Shown: positions 1 to 10,191, counted from the first letter of the stretch. The stretch: 64,000 nt of DNA from Paracidobacterium acidisoli (GCF_003428625.2 NZ_QVQT02000006.1:62001-126000); one strand, 5' to 3'. Numbers and translations are program-made. Notes: generated by a model from the letters alone, not told the origin.

Positions 1-23
1 GGCGGGCCCTTCCCCTTCTGTCT

Positions 24-3000
24 TCAGAACTCGAAGCGGATAGAGCCGCGAGCGTAGAACGGTCCCTGGAAGGATGTCGGCCTTCCATAGTCCGTGTTGG
101 AAATGGGCGCCACGCCGACACCGGTGCCGGGCTGCTCGGTGTACTGCACCTTGCCGGTCATGAACTGGCTGTTGGTGACGTTGAAGGCGTCCACAGCAAA
201 GCGCAGCGTGTAGCGGTCGTGCATGGTGACCGGATACTCGCTGTGCAGATTGAGCTGCACCGCGGAAGGTGTGCGGCCGGCCGCGCCACGGCCACCGAGC
301 GGCACTTCTCCCTGGTTCAGGTAAATGGGGTGATCGGCGAGTAAGCTGAGCGGCACGCCGGACTCACCGGTCAGCCCAAGACCGAGGTTCAGACGGTTCG
401 CCGCGTTAAAGAAACGCGTGTCCTGCCCGATGGTGTAGCTGAGGAAGAGATTGCCGACGTTGCGGCGATCGGTGCTCAGATAGCCGGGCGTGAACTGATC
501 GCCGAGCAGGCCGAGCTTGCCAGCGGTGAAGTCGAAGAGCGAGCTGATGCCGGGATCGGACTGGCCATTGTCGTTGCGATAGGCTCCCTCATAGTTGCCG
601 TAGAGCTTCGCAAAGCGATAGTTGACGACGGCGAGCCAGTGATTGGTGAAGCGCTTGTCGAGCTCGAGCTCCATCGCCTGATAGCGGCGAACCGGCCGGA
701 CAAAGCCATCTGGTTTGCCGTCGCCCGGCCCTGCATCCATGGTCGCGAGGTTCAGGAAGCAGGCGCCGCCCACGGGCGCGTCGGCACCATTGATGAAGAG
801 TCCGCCGACGGCTTTGGGACCGGAGGTATCGTTAGTCGCGGTGCAGCCCGGTACCGGAGCCACATACTGGCCACTTATCTTCGACGCTGCCTGAGCCGTG
901 GCGTACTGCGCCGGCGTATAAGTAACCTCGTCCTCGTTTACGGCGATATCGGTGCCCGGTCCTGGATTGTAGATGCCGCCGGTGTAGTTGCCGGAGATGG
1001 TCGATGCCTCCGGCGACTGCGAGCCGATGTCTTCAATCACGCGGCCGAGGCGGCGATCGGTATAACGAGCCTTGGCGACGATGCTGTGCCCGAGTTCCCT
1101 TTCGAGACCGAGCACGTACTCGTCCTCATACTCGCCTTTGGTGCCGGGGAGAATGCCTTCACCGGTGGATGAGGCAAAGCTGGGAGCGCCGAAGTTGGTG
1201 ACGGAGCCGTCGGCGTTGGTCTGCTTGGGCAGTCCGTTGAGGGTGTGCGCGCTGTCGGGAACGATGGTGACGGAGCCGTCGGCGCCGATCTCGGGAGCGA
1301 AGTAGAAGCTGGTGTCGTCCTGCTCATTGCCGAGCTGACGGATGGCGGCATCGAGCGGCATGGCCCAGTAGTTGCGGCCATAGTTGAAGAAGATCTTGCC
1401 CTTGCGATCTCCCAGCGGGTCGAGGTTGATGCCCAGACGCGGCGACCAGCTTCCGGTAAAGGCATAGTTCAGAAGATCGCCGCCGACCCGCTCCTCTTCC
1501 CAGCGGACGCCGACATCGAGGTTGATGAAGCGGTTCATCTGATAGCTGTCTTCAAGATAGGCGGCATGATAGCGGCCGAAGGCCTGAACGTTCAGTCCGA
1601 CATAGGTGCCGCGGGAGATAGAGGCATAGACCTGCTCGCCATGATACGTAGCGCAGTAGGTGCAGGTGGGGTCGGTGAAGTTGGTGGTGTTGGCCGCCGC
1701 GAGCGTGAAGGTGGCATTGGTGAGCGAGCCGATGGCGTGCGCGGGGATGTTGCTGTAGAGCGCGGCCAGAGAATCGCTGGCCGCATTCGCCGAGGGGATG
1801 GCAAAGAGTGGTCCGGAGCGCGACGGCGAATCGAGGAAGTTGGTGTGATCGTAGGAGTAGCCGAGCAGCAGTGTGTGCTGACCGAAGAAGTGAAAGATCT
1901 TCGATGTATTGAACGACAGACTGTAGGTGTCGTTCTTCGAGGGCTCGAAGGCGCCAAAGCCGAGGGTTACGGTCGATCCGCCCTGCGGCACCAGAGACTG
2001 ATCGGTGATGCCGTATGTGTTCTGCAGAGGGGTTTCATTGAAGTGGTTGTAGTTATACGTGAAGGAGGCATTTGCCAGCCAGCTTGGCGTAATGACCGAA
2101 TTGATGCGGAAGACGGAATCGCGCGAGCCGAACTGATAAGAGCTGGTGGCTGCGACCGGCGTTGCGGAGGACAGGCTGTTCGGCACATCATTGTGTCTCG
2201 AAGGATCACCGAAACTCGATGCTTCCATAGTGGTCTGCGGGCTCAGATTGTAGGAGAGCTTGCCTGCCCAGCTTAGCGTGGTGGTGCTGTAGGCATACGG
2301 CCCGTGGGAGACGACAGCGGAGGGCGCATTGGGCGCGGCCGCATCGATGTTCTGCAGGATGGTCGGATCGAAGGCGCCGAAGAAGAAGAGCTTGTCGCGC
2401 AGGCCCGGAATATAACCGCCAAACTCAGCGCTGACGTCGTACTGCGGCGAGCTGAGGGTCTGGCTGGGCGTGGTCTGCAGATAGCCGTACTGATAGAACT
2501 GATTGCGGTTGGCATACCAAGAGCCGGGTCCGAAGTAGGCTCCGACAGCTCCGTGATAATTATTCGAACCGGACTTGGTCACGATCTGCACGATGCCGCC
2601 GGTCGCTTTGCCGTACTGGGGCGGGAAGTCCGCGGTGCGCACATCGACTTCCTTGATGAAGGTGAGATTGATGCCGGTGCCGAGCGAACCATGATAGCGG
2701 TTATACGTGCCGATGCTGCCGAAGGCCTGATCGGTAATGGTGACGCCGTCCACGACATACAGGTTCTCGAGCCCGGAGGCGCCGCCGATGGAGGGATTGG
2801 CAGAGCCCGGCCCATTCTGATTGGCCGATCCCGCCACCTGGCCTCCGGCGACGCCGGGAGCCACGTAGAAGATCGACGTTACATTGCGGGCCATCGGGAT
2901 GCTGTTGTAGAAAGTATCCGTCAGATTAGCGCTGATGGCGGTGGACTGCGTATCGATGCTGACCGCGGCGGCATTGACTTCGACCGTCTGCGCGACGTCG

Positions 3001-3338
3001 CCGACCGGCAGTGTGAGGTTCAGCAGCGACGAGATGCCGACCACGACTTCATTGTGGCTGGACTGAACCTTCTTGAAGCCTTCCTTCTCTGCCGTCACGT
3101 TGTATAAGCCGGGCGTGAGTCCCGCTGCGCTGTAACGTCCTTCCGCGTCGGTGGTGAGAGTTCTTGTTCCCTGGGGTCCGGCAAGAATGATAGTCGCGCC
3201 CGAGACGACCGCCCCCGAACTATCGATTACAACGCCGTTGAGGCCGCCGGTAACCGATGTGCCCTGCTGTGCCGCAGCCGATAAGACAGTTACCAGCGCA
3301 AGGCACAGCGTGAAATAAACCCATCTCCGAAGATACAT
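24..3338 (-). CDS. TonB-dependent receptor, Oar-like, with carboxypeptidase-regulatory N-domain
   Basis: This 1,104-residue outer-membrane receptor probably imports an oligosaccharide or other large ligand using TonB energy. Residues 1-24 form a signal peptide ending at AAAQ. Residues ~33-95 are a carboxypeptidase-regulatory-like fold (GVVIDSSGAVVSGATI, then DAEGRYSAAGL and YNVTAEKEGF). A plug domain follows, with the typical YGKATGGIVQIVTKSGSN stretch near residue 250. The rest is beta-barrel, ending in the aromatic residue of RFEF, as outer-membrane barrels do. The gene is complete, with its TGA just inside the window. It lies downstream of the GT-C protein gene but 578 bp away, so it probably has its own promoter. 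The ligand cannot be read from sequence; nearby glycan genes suggest a sugar. Confidence 0.9.
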   Translation of the reverse strand: MYLRRWVYFTLCLALVTVLSAAAQQGTSVTGGLNGVVIDSSGAVVSGATIILAGPQGTRTLTTDAEGRYSAAGLTPGLYNVTAEKEGFKKVQSSHNEVVVGISSLLNLTLPVGDVAQTVEVNAAAVSIDTQSTAISANLTDTFYNSIPMARNVTSIFYVAPGVAGGQVAGSANQNGPGSANPSIGGASGLENLYVVDGVTITDQAFGSIGTYNRYHGSLGTGINLTFIKEVDVRTADFPPQYGKATGGIVQIVTKSGSNNYHGAVGAYFGPGSWYANRNQFYQYGYLQTTPSQTLSSPQYDVSAEFGGYIPGLRDKLFFFGAFDPTILQNIDAAAPNAPSAVVSHGPYAYSTTTLSWAGKLSYNLSPQTTMEASSFGDPSRHNDVPNSLSSATPVAATSSYQFGSRDSVFRINSVITPSWLANASFTYNYNHFNETPLQNTYGITDQSLVPQGGSTVTLGFGAFEPSKNDTYSLSFNTSKIFHFFGQHTLLLGYSYDHTNFLDSPSRSGPLFAIPSANAASDSLAALYSNIPAHAIGSLTNATFTLAAANTTNFTDPTCTYCATYHGEQVYASISRGTYVGLNVQAFGRYHAAYLEDSYQMNRFINLDVGVRWEEERVGGDLLNYAFTGSWSPRLGINLDPLGDRKGKIFFNYGRNYWAMPLDAAIRQLGNEQDDTSFYFAPEIGADGSVTIVPDSAHTLNGLPKQTNADGSVTNFGAPSFASSTGEGILPGTKGEYEDEYVLGLERELGHSIVAKARYTDRRLGRVIEDIGSQSPEASTISGNYTGGIYNPGPGTDIAVNEDEVTYTPAQYATAQAASKISGQYVAPVPGCTATNDTSGPKAVGGLFINGADAPVGGACFLNLATMDAGPGDGKPDGFVRPVRRYQAMELELDKRFTNHWLAVVNYRFAKLYGNYEGAYRNDNGQSDPGISSLFDFTAGKLGLLGDQFTPGYLSTDRRNVGNLFLSYTIGQDTRFFNAANRLNLGLGLTGESGVPLSLLADHPIYLNQGEVPLGGRGAAGRTPSAVQLNLHSEYPVTMHDRYTLRFAVDAFNVTNSQFMTGKVQYTEQPGTGVGVAPISNTDYGRPTSFQGPFYARGSIRFEF

Positions 3339-3537
3339 AGCCCATCCCTCCAGAATGCCGCTTGCAAAGGGTCTTCCTGATCGCTGACTTTCGGCCTTAT
3401 GGCATTTATGACAAAGCCGTAACCGGGCACTAATGGACCCGGCATTCGCGCTTCCGGGGAATGAAGGCGCATCGGTCGATCAAGCGCTTTCGTGCAAGAG
3501 GGTTTCAATCTGGCGCGAGTTAGATGCAAGCTGAGTT

Positions 3538-3552
3538 CCACTTTATAAGTGG
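3538..3552. promoter_or_regulatory. Perfect inverted repeat, possible operator upstream of the TonB receptor gene
   Basis: CCACTT-TAT-AAGTGG is a perfect palindrome with 6-bp arms, about 200 bp upstream of the receptor start at 3338. A lone half-site CCACTT recurs at 3571. The 578-bp gap 3339-3916 also holds a small hairpin (CTCCG/CGGAG, ~3590-3605) and a TATAAT at ~3640 on the plus strand with no convincing gene after it. No other coding signal was seen in the gap. Confidence 0.35.
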
Positions 3553-3916
3553 TTTATCTTCAATGTTTTTCCACTTACTACTTCGACGATTCTCCGCTTA
3601 TCCGGAGAAACGTTGATTTGCAGTATGGAATTTCATAGGGTATAATGTGCGGTCCTGTGCGAGAGTGGCTGCTGCTGCAGAATGCTGAGTGTGGGTATCC
3701 GCGCATCTCGCGCACACGTCCTGACCGGCCTGCAGGTTTTTCGCTGCGTATATCTGCATGCGAGGACGGCACAGCGCATCTGCATCAGCTTCGCTTATGA
3801 GCTGCATCTGCCCGGCTTATGCGGACAGCAGGCAGGGCGTTGTATGCGCTGTATATCGCGGCGTGGTGCAGGCGGGCAGCTCGGCGGCGGAGGGGGCTGG
3901 ATGCACTTCGGCTGCG

Positions 3917-5461
3917 TCAGTTTTTCTGCCAGAGCTCATCCTGGTCGGAAAAGATATGGATCAGCCTGTAGTGGCTCCGAAGCCAGGCATGAATGGCATT
4001 CAGGTGATACTCCCAGGGACGGGCAGGGTTCATTGGAGAGTTCAATCGCGGCGACCAGAGAATATACGTTACCTGGCGTTGCTGAAGCTGCTGCAGGGTC
4101 CGTTCGGCATACTCAGGACGGGTTGTTTCGCTCGCCCACAGCTCATCGACAAATGCCGGACTTCGCAGCATTAAGGCCGGGTATACATTCAGCCACATTG
4201 CCTGGAAAAAATACTCTCCCGGCTTTGTATCCTGCGCCAGAAGAGAAAGCTTTTCATGCTCGGGCGGCGGAAGCAGAACCTTGCCTATGGGTAGTTGCGT
4301 GACACAAAGATTCTGGTGCTGCCGCGACCAGATATGAGCGATTGCACACGCAAGAACGAGTACCCATCCAGTTCCGAGCAGACAGCGCCGTATTCCCGCT
4401 TTGCGGGTACCTGCCCAAACCAGCAGAATGATTGCCGGCATGGCGATGACGGAGATTCTTACCCAGTTCGATCGGGTTATCATCTCCAGCCAAAGCGCCG
4501 CTCCCGCGAACGCACATAAAATGACGCTTCTCCGGACACCACCTGCCTGGTCCTGTCTGCGGCGCAAAGCCTGCCATCCGATGAGGGGATATACGACGAA
4601 AGGCAGCAGATAAAGCAGCAGACGCCTGGCAAGATCGAGGACATTTCTCAGGGATACTCCTCCGCCGTCCTGCCGGTGCAGACCGGGAAAGAGCATATGA
4701 CGTCCGTATTCCACATAGTGCGCGGGAAAGGTGACCTGACAATACCAGATCTGCCTCCACCCGGCCTTCCAGATAAACCAGGCATTCAGAATGAAAAGCG
4801 TCACGCAGAAGGTGAACAGCAACAGGGACTGCAGTTTCAATACTGCCGGCCACTTCGACGGAAGAGAAGATTCGTCCCAGGCCAGAAAGAGCAGAACTGC
4901 GATCAGTACGACGGCTCCGGTGGTCTGCGTAAAGAATGAGGCAATGGCGAGGAGCACGCCGGCAAAGGCAGCTCCGGCACTGGTTCGCGCTCGCATGAGA
5001 ACTCTGACCGCGCAGAGCGCCGCGAACAGGCTGAACCAGTGATGCGTGGCCCCGAGTGTTTTGCCGAAGACGAATACGAGAAACAGAGACATGGCCAGCA
5101 GGGCCGATGGCGCATCCATGATTTGCCGGGAGATGCTGAGGCATATCCAGCAGAGCAGCGCTCCGATCAGAATCACGACGAAGCCGAAGACCCACGCATG
5201 CAGGCCGAATATTCGGAAGACCGCGAGAAAGATAAGGTCCGTGCCCGGCGGAGTGAACTGGAAAAAATCGCGATAGACGACCTCGCCATACAGCATACGC
5301 ATGGCGTATTCCCAGAAAAATGTCTGATCGCCATCCTGGTAAAACGGAAGAGCGGACAGCGAAAACAAGCTCAGATACAAATACAGTGGAACGATGACCA
5401 GCAGTACATACTTTATCCGGCTCCCCGCCTGATGCTTTTCACCAAGGTCCTGCTCGGTCAT
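3917..5461 (-). CDS. GT-C type membrane glycosyltransferase-like protein (family 39/ArnT-like)
   Basis: This is a 514-residue polytopic membrane protein. After a short cytoplasmic N-terminus (residues 1-17), the first membrane segment (VLLVIVPLYLYLSLFSL) leads into an acidic loop, FYQDGDQTFFWEYAMRMLYGEVVYRDFFQFTPPG. That loop matches the first periplasmic loop of GT-C glycosyltransferases, where an Asp takes part in transfer from a polyprenyl-phosphate sugar. About nine further hydrophobic segments follow, then a soluble C-terminal domain from ~residue 400. It probably glycosylates an envelope component. The acceptor and sugar are unknown, and assignment to the family is by architecture and loop rather than by a full motif set. 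Confidence 0.6.
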   Translation of the reverse strand: MTEQDLGEKHQAGSRIKYVLLVIVPLYLYLSLFSLSALPFYQDGDQTFFWEYAMRMLYGEVVYRDFFQFTPPGTDLIFLAVFRIFGLHAWVFGFVVILIGALLCWICLSISRQIMDAPSALLAMSLFLVFVFGKTLGATHHWFSLFAALCAVRVLMRARTSAGAAFAGVLLAIASFFTQTTGAVVLIAVLLFLAWDESSLPSKWPAVLKLQSLLLFTFCVTLFILNAWFIWKAGWRQIWYCQVTFPAHYVEYGRHMLFPGLHRQDGGGVSLRNVLDLARRLLLYLLPFVVYPLIGWQALRRRQDQAGGVRRSVILCAFAGAALWLEMITRSNWVRISVIAMPAIILLVWAGTRKAGIRRCLLGTGWVLVLACAIAHIWSRQHQNLCVTQLPIGKVLLPPPEHEKLSLLAQDTKPGEYFFQAMWLNVYPALMLRSPAFVDELWASETTRPEYAERTLQQLQQRQVTYILWSPRLNSPMNPARPWEYHLNAIHAWLRSHYRLIHIFSDQDELWQKN

Positions 5462-5579
5462 ATCGATGCAAATGTAACAGGGGGCAAACCTGCACTTGTC
5501 ACTGAATTGTCAGGAGGCGCTTTCGCTGAACCGCCGGTTCGCAGGCTCTATGGCGCAGCTTCCGGCGCGAAGGCGGGTA

Positions 5580-5608
5580 TAAAAAAGCCCGCATCCGAAG
5601 ATGCGGGC
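5580..5608 (-). terminator. Rho-independent terminator for the alpha-galactosidase gene
   Basis: A perfect 9-bp stem (GCCCGCATC/GATGCGGGC) with a 4-base CGAA/TTCG loop is followed, reading the minus strand, by six T residues. It lies 48 bp past the stop of the alpha-galactosidase gene and upstream of the GT-C gene, so it separates the two transcripts. Confidence 0.88.
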
Positions 5609-5655
5609 CTGTCGTTCTGTTTGTCTTTATTTTACTGGTTTTCTTTGCCGGCTTT

Positions 5656-8166
5656 TTAGTTGGAAGACTGCAGGCGGCGGTTTTTCTCCGGCTCGAAAGC
5701 GGTCGGAATGTGGCCGGTGACCTGCACGTGGAACTGCTTCTCCGCCGTCAGACCGTCCAGGCCTTTGGCTGAGAGATGCACATCGTAATCGCCGGGCTCG
5801 GTGTAGGCGTGCGTGACCTCCGCACCTTCGACCGAGACGCCATCGCCGAAGTCCCAGTGATACGTGAGAACCGGATCGGTCTCACCGGCCTTCGCGGAGA
5901 AGGTGAGGTCCGCACCCGCGTCGCCTGTTGACGGCTGCTGCACGGTCACGTCGGGCGGAGTGGGCTGCACCTGCGTATTGATGAGCTTGATGACGCGCAC
6001 CGAATGGGCAGGCTGGTGAAGGTTGAGGGTGTTGCCCTGCAGCTCGATCGTGTCTTTGCTGTCGAGCACGTTGGCGGCGGTGTAGCTGCCCGCCGGGAGA
6101 CCGATCGAGGCGAGGTCGATCGAGTGATCGCGCGGCCCTTCCGTCCAGTCGAAGACGGTGAGGATGCTCTGCCGGCTGTTCTCTTTGAGGAGGAAGAGGC
6201 TCGGCTGCTTATCCTCGGCCGAGTAATTCATCAGATCGAGCGGGTGGGATGCTTTGCCCAGGCGGATCATGTCGATCAGGTCCTGATTCTCGATAAGGGC
6301 AAGGCGCTGGGGGTCTCTGCTCAGTGAAGGCAGGTTGTCGCCGATCTCGAACATGCCGCCGGAGACGGCAGCGAGCGAGATGGAGACTTCGGCTTCATCG
6401 AGCGTGGCAGGAGTGGTGCTTTCATGCCAGGCCTGGTCGGCGATGGTCTGCGTCGAGACGGTGAAGGCATCGGGATCGGCGACGAAGTAATTCCGGTTCA
6501 TGAAGTAGCGGGCGGCGATTCCGGTGGCAGCTTCCTTGCTGGCTCCGAAGGTGTGGCCCGTGTCCTGCGAGATGCGGCCGTAGTCGACGTAGCCCACCGG
6601 GTTGAGCATGGGGCTGCCGTCCTTGTCGAGCCAGACGCCATTGCCGACGGCGTCACGAATGATGCCGAGGCCGATGCGCTCGGCTTCGAGCGCGGTGGTA
6701 TTCGGCTTGTAGTAGTAGCCTTCGACAGCGCTGTCGTCCATGAAGTCCATCTTGATGTAGCGAAGACCCCAGACCTTTGTCAGCGTGACGTAGGTGTCGT
6801 GCAGGTATTTGGCGGCGTCGGGATTGGTGGTGTCGAGGACGTAGATCTGGTCCTTGTGGCCCTCCACCGTTCCGGCATGGATGGGCTGGCCGGCTGCGTT
6901 CTTCACCAGCCAGTCGGGATGGTTCTCATAGACCCAGGAGCGCTCGGTGACTTCGAAGGGCGCTGTCCAGATGGCGGGGATCAGTCCCAGACCGTGCGCT
7001 TTGTAGAAGACCGGGGCGAGACCGTTCGGGAAGAGCGGCGCATTGGCGGTGGTGTATTCGCCGCGGGCATACTGGTAGCCTTCGTCGATGTGGAAGATGT
7101 TATAGCCGAGTGATTTCAGGTGTTCGGCTTCCCATTCGGCGTTGGTGATGGCGGCGCCTTCGTTGAGTCCGAAATAATAGGCGGTCCAGCTCCACCAGCC
7201 CATGAGCGGCGGGGCCGTGGTGCGCGCGTGGTGGATGCGCTTGATCAACGAACCGTAGGTGTCGAGCTGCTGGTAATAGTCTTTGGAAAGGCTGAAGAGG
7301 ATGCGCTCGGCGGCTAATTCCCCACCCACTTCGACGGGAAGGTTGAGCTGAATCTGATCCTGCGTCGGTGAGTCTTCGAGGGAGTTCTCGAGCTCCATCT
7401 CCGTGGTGCCGGTGGAGTCGACTTCGTAATTTGCGAGCCGCGGCGCGGTGGGCGTGGTATCGGCGAGGTGCAGACGATAGACGGTGATGAAGCGGTCGGA
7501 GGTGAGCGCGCCGAAGAAGAGGCTCTCGTGGCTGTGCAGGTTATAGATGATCTGGCTGCCCACGCCGCGATGCATCTGGTTCTTCGCGTCGGCGAGATCG
7601 TGGATCGTCATGCCGGGGCGGTCTTCGCTCCAGCTGTCGGAGAGGACGCGGTCGTCAGCGGCCGGACCACCAAGATCGAGGATCGCACCTTCTGTTGCGT
7701 CGACGGAGCGGATGCCTTCGACATGGACGACTTTGGAGGTCGTGTTGCGCACGGTGACCTGAATGTCGGCGAAGGGCCGCGAGCTGTAGACGCGCAGATG
7801 ACAGACGAGATCGGGCTGTCCGTTCAGGCCGGTGTAGGTGATCTGCCAGTCAGTTGCCTCGCCCAGATAACCTTCGCTCTGCGACTGGCTGACTTCGTGA
7901 CGGGGATAATCGCTGGCGCGGAGCCAGCGGCCATCGACCTCGGCGGCGATGCCGGCGTGCAGCACGTCGGTGCGGGAGCCGGGAAGCTCCAGCGAGTACT
8001 TACCGTCGGTCTGACTGACTTTGATGGTCAAAGAGTGGTCCTGGCCATAGGACTGCGCCAGCGGCGCTGCAGCAACGCCGGCACACAGCAGCAGAATTCG
8101 GCCCCACTTCAAACCGGATGACGTACGGCTCATCCTGACGAAATTCGTCTTCACACGTTCCTCCAT
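5656..8166 (-). CDS. Secreted alpha-galactosidase-like glycoside hydrolase (GH36/GH27 clan) with C-terminal PKD domain
   Basis: The 836-residue exported enzyme is expected to remove terminal alpha-galactosyl (or related) residues. The signal peptide spans about residues 20-41 (LLLCAGVAAAPLAQSYGQ). A beta-sandwich N-domain is followed by a TIM barrel from ~residue 320: MGWWSWTAYYFG at 322-333 and YIKMDFMDD near 470-478, where the Asp after IKM is the likely nucleophile. The SQDTGHTF stretch further on probably carries the acid/base Asp. Residues ~735-815 form a PKD domain (YHWDFGDG, HAYTEPGDYDV). An in-frame GTG at 8154 with GGAGG five bases upstream is a good alternative start. The gene follows the esterase gene with only 36 bp between and is likely co-transcribed. 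Specificity for galactose versus N-acetylgalactosamine is not settled. Confidence 0.85.
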   Translation of the reverse strand: MEERVKTNFVRMSRTSSGLKWGRILLLCAGVAAAPLAQSYGQDHSLTIKVSQTDGKYSLELPGSRTDVLHAGIAAEVDGRWLRASDYPRHEVSQSQSEGYLGEATDWQITYTGLNGQPDLVCHLRVYSSRPFADIQVTVRNTTSKVVHVEGIRSVDATEGAILDLGGPAADDRVLSDSWSEDRPGMTIHDLADAKNQMHRGVGSQIIYNLHSHESLFFGALTSDRFITVYRLHLADTTPTAPRLANYEVDSTGTTEMELENSLEDSPTQDQIQLNLPVEVGGELAAERILFSLSKDYYQQLDTYGSLIKRIHHARTTAPPLMGWWSWTAYYFGLNEGAAITNAEWEAEHLKSLGYNIFHIDEGYQYARGEYTTANAPLFPNGLAPVFYKAHGLGLIPAIWTAPFEVTERSWVYENHPDWLVKNAAGQPIHAGTVEGHKDQIYVLDTTNPDAAKYLHDTYVTLTKVWGLRYIKMDFMDDSAVEGYYYKPNTTALEAERIGLGIIRDAVGNGVWLDKDGSPMLNPVGYVDYGRISQDTGHTFGASKEAATGIAARYFMNRNYFVADPDAFTVSTQTIADQAWHESTTPATLDEAEVSISLAAVSGGMFEIGDNLPSLSRDPQRLALIENQDLIDMIRLGKASHPLDLMNYSAEDKQPSLFLLKENSRQSILTVFDWTEGPRDHSIDLASIGLPAGSYTAANVLDSKDTIELQGNTLNLHQPAHSVRVIKLINTQVQPTPPDVTVQQPSTGDAGADLTFSAKAGETDPVLTYHWDFGDGVSVEGAEVTHAYTEPGDYDVHLSAKGLDGLTAEKQFHVQVTGHIPTAFEPEKNRRLQSSN

Positions 8167-8202
8167 AAACTTCCATTCCTGAATGCAGATGGCAGATGAT
8201 GC

Positions 8203-10191
8203 TTATTTGGAAATCACGTTGAGAACCGAGACGGTGTCAGGAGACGCCAGCGCGGTCAGAACGTCGATATCGAAGTAGCGATAAAGGTCGAGGCAAAACA
8301 GTTCCGGCGCCGAACGGAACGGGACCGGCGCATCGAAGAGATATCCAAGGCTGCGGATAGCATTCCGGCTGACGACGGTCGAGAATTCAGAGGGCGCGAG
8401 CGCCGCGGCGATCTGCGCCACAACCTGGCTGCGCATGCCGCTGGTCTGCACTTCCACAGGCCTGCCGGTAGCAGCGTGCAGCCATTTGGCGGCGGCGATG
8501 AGCTGAGCCGCTTCGAGCCCAAGAGGACGAGCGCCGCTGCTGTCGGCGAGCAGCGCCCAGGCTGTGGAGTGCGTCAGATCGGGGCTCTGGAAGAGAAGAT
8601 CGAGCGCGAGAACCTGTTCGCCGCGATCGACGTGCCGGGCAACGATGGCGCCGGCGTCGGCACGGCCACGATCATCGAGGACAATGGTGGCCGGAGCGTT
8701 CTCCGGTGCCGCTTCTTCGCGGAACCAGAGGCCGCTGGCACTGAGGCCGTTGGAGAAGTCGAAGCGGTACGTGAGCGTTTTGAAATCGAAGGCTTTTCCA
8801 TTGGTCTCGCGCAGCGCGTTCTGCACGGTGACCGGCTCGTAGCGGACGACGGATGCGAGCTTCTTCCGCTGTGCCTCCGCCCATGTTTTGTCTGAAGCAG
8901 GATTAGCGGGGATGGGCTCACGGTGAATCTGGCTGGCCAGCTCACGGCCCAGGCTGACGAGAGTCAGATTGTCCTGCGGAAGGCCGACGGCGAGCGCCTG
9001 CGGCGTGCGAATCTCGTCGTCGCTGTAGATCTCTTCGTCTGCTACCGGAAGCTCGAACTGCTCCGTGAAGAAATGGTAGGCCTGCTGCCGGTTATCAAGC
9101 TGATAGTTATGCGTGCCGGGGTCGTGGTTCGTGTGCCAGGCAAAATCACTGGTTGCTCCAAAGAGCTGGAAGAACGGCCGGACCGCCGTATATATATACG
9201 GCTCGACCATGGGAGCGCGGAAGCAGCAGCTGTCGGTCGCGTTGTGTATGAGCAGCGAGGGACGGGGCGCGCGCATGGCGATCAGCTCCGGATAATCGGC
9301 CGCCTGCATGAGATCCGGCGCGTCCTCTTCGATTTCGTCGGTGTCGCTCGGATGCGTCATGTTCGACTCACGCGAACCGATGCCGGCGACTTCGACGGAG
9401 ACGGCGACGCGCGGATCGAGAGCGCTGAGAACGACGGTCTGCCAGCCGCCGCCGGAGAGTCCGGTGACGCCGAGGCGGTCGGCGTCGACATTCTGCAGGC
9501 CGGCGAGATAATCGAGGCCGCGCCGCATGGAGAGATAAAAGAAGCCTGCGGCGTCGGCGCCGGCAAGATTCAGGAGCGATGCGTAGTCGTGCGCATTCTC
9601 GGGCTGCGCGAGCTCGCCAAAGCCCACCCATCCCATATCGAGGGCGATGATGCCGCGCTTCGCGAAGTTGATGCAGCGCTTCTGCTCGTATTCGACGCTG
9701 ATGGCGTCCGGCTCATGGCCGAGAAGATTGAGAATGGCCGGTACCTTGCCGGTGATCTTCAGCGGCTCGTAGAGAAGAGCCGTCGAGGTAAAGCCTGGGA
9801 CGATCTCGTACCGCAGCTTGTGAATGCGGTAACCGTGATCGGTCTCGATGACTCCCGTTTCTTCGAATTTCGGCGCGGAGCTGACCCAGGCGGCGGGCCA
9901 TCCGTGGAAGATCACGTCGTCGAGGATGTGTTTCCGCAGCTGCGCTTCCTGGGATGTCCATTGCCCGGATGAGGCCGGAGAAGGAAGCGGAGGAATGCGG
10001 TTCAGCAGGAAGTGCTGGAACTGATATTCAGACCTGGTGACCTGCGGCTCGGGCTGCGCGAGATCGCGATCGACGAAAGGGCGGCTGATCTGTGCGAAGG
10101 CGGAGGCGGCTGTTGCCGCGAAGAGGAGGGAGAGGAGTGCGATCTCCCGAAAACGGTGCCGGCTGCAATGCATGCTGCAAATCTCTTTCAT
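8203..10191 (-). CDS. Exported alpha/beta-hydrolase, acetyl-xylan-esterase/dienelactone-hydrolase-like
   Basis: This 662-residue periplasmic protein has a signal peptide (residues ~15-34, ending SAFAQ) and an alpha/beta-hydrolase domain. The nucleophile elbow GVTGLSGGGW places Ser at 246. The acid is likely Asp320 (LLIHNATD) and the base His361 (DPGTHNYQ). A long C-terminal half (~380-660) looks like a second, degenerate hydrolase fold. Such proteins sit in plant-glycan loci and remove acyl groups from sugars. Here the gene is between a TonB receptor (132 bp upstream) and the alpha-galactosidase (36 bp downstream), which fits deacylation of the imported glycan. A second ATG at 10173 is also possible as the start. 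The substrate is inferred. Confidence 0.75.
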   Translation of the reverse strand: MKEICSMHCSRHRFREIALLSLLFAATAASAFAQISRPFVDRDLAQPEPQVTRSEYQFQHFLLNRIPPLPSPASSGQWTSQEAQLRKHILDDVIFHGWPAAWVSSAPKFEETGVIETDHGYRIHKLRYEIVPGFTSTALLYEPLKITGKVPAILNLLGHEPDAISVEYEQKRCINFAKRGIIALDMGWVGFGELAQPENAHDYASLLNLAGADAAGFFYLSMRRGLDYLAGLQNVDADRLGVTGLSGGGWQTVVLSALDPRVAVSVEVAGIGSRESNMTHPSDTDEIEEDAPDLMQAADYPELIAMRAPRPSLLIHNATDSCCFRAPMVEPYIYTAVRPFFQLFGATSDFAWHTNHDPGTHNYQLDNRQQAYHFFTEQFELPVADEEIYSDDEIRTPQALAVGLPQDNLTLVSLGRELASQIHREPIPANPASDKTWAEAQRKKLASVVRYEPVTVQNALRETNGKAFDFKTLTYRFDFSNGLSASGLWFREEAAPENAPATIVLDDRGRADAGAIVARHVDRGEQVLALDLLFQSPDLTHSTAWALLADSSGARPLGLEAAQLIAAAKWLHAATGRPVEVQTSGMRSQVVAQIAAALAPSEFSTVVSRNAIRSLGYLFDAPVPFRSAPELFCLDLYRYFDIDVLTALASPDTVSVLNVISK

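Noticed and set aside
1245-2276. Long plus-strand frames opposite the TonB receptor (also 2304-3107)
   Set aside because: High-GC antisense frames without ribosome-binding sites or recognisable domains.
3682-4302. A 206-codon plus-strand frame after a TATAAT box
   Set aside because: It runs into the antisense of the GT-C gene, shows no domain and has no good ribosome-binding site.
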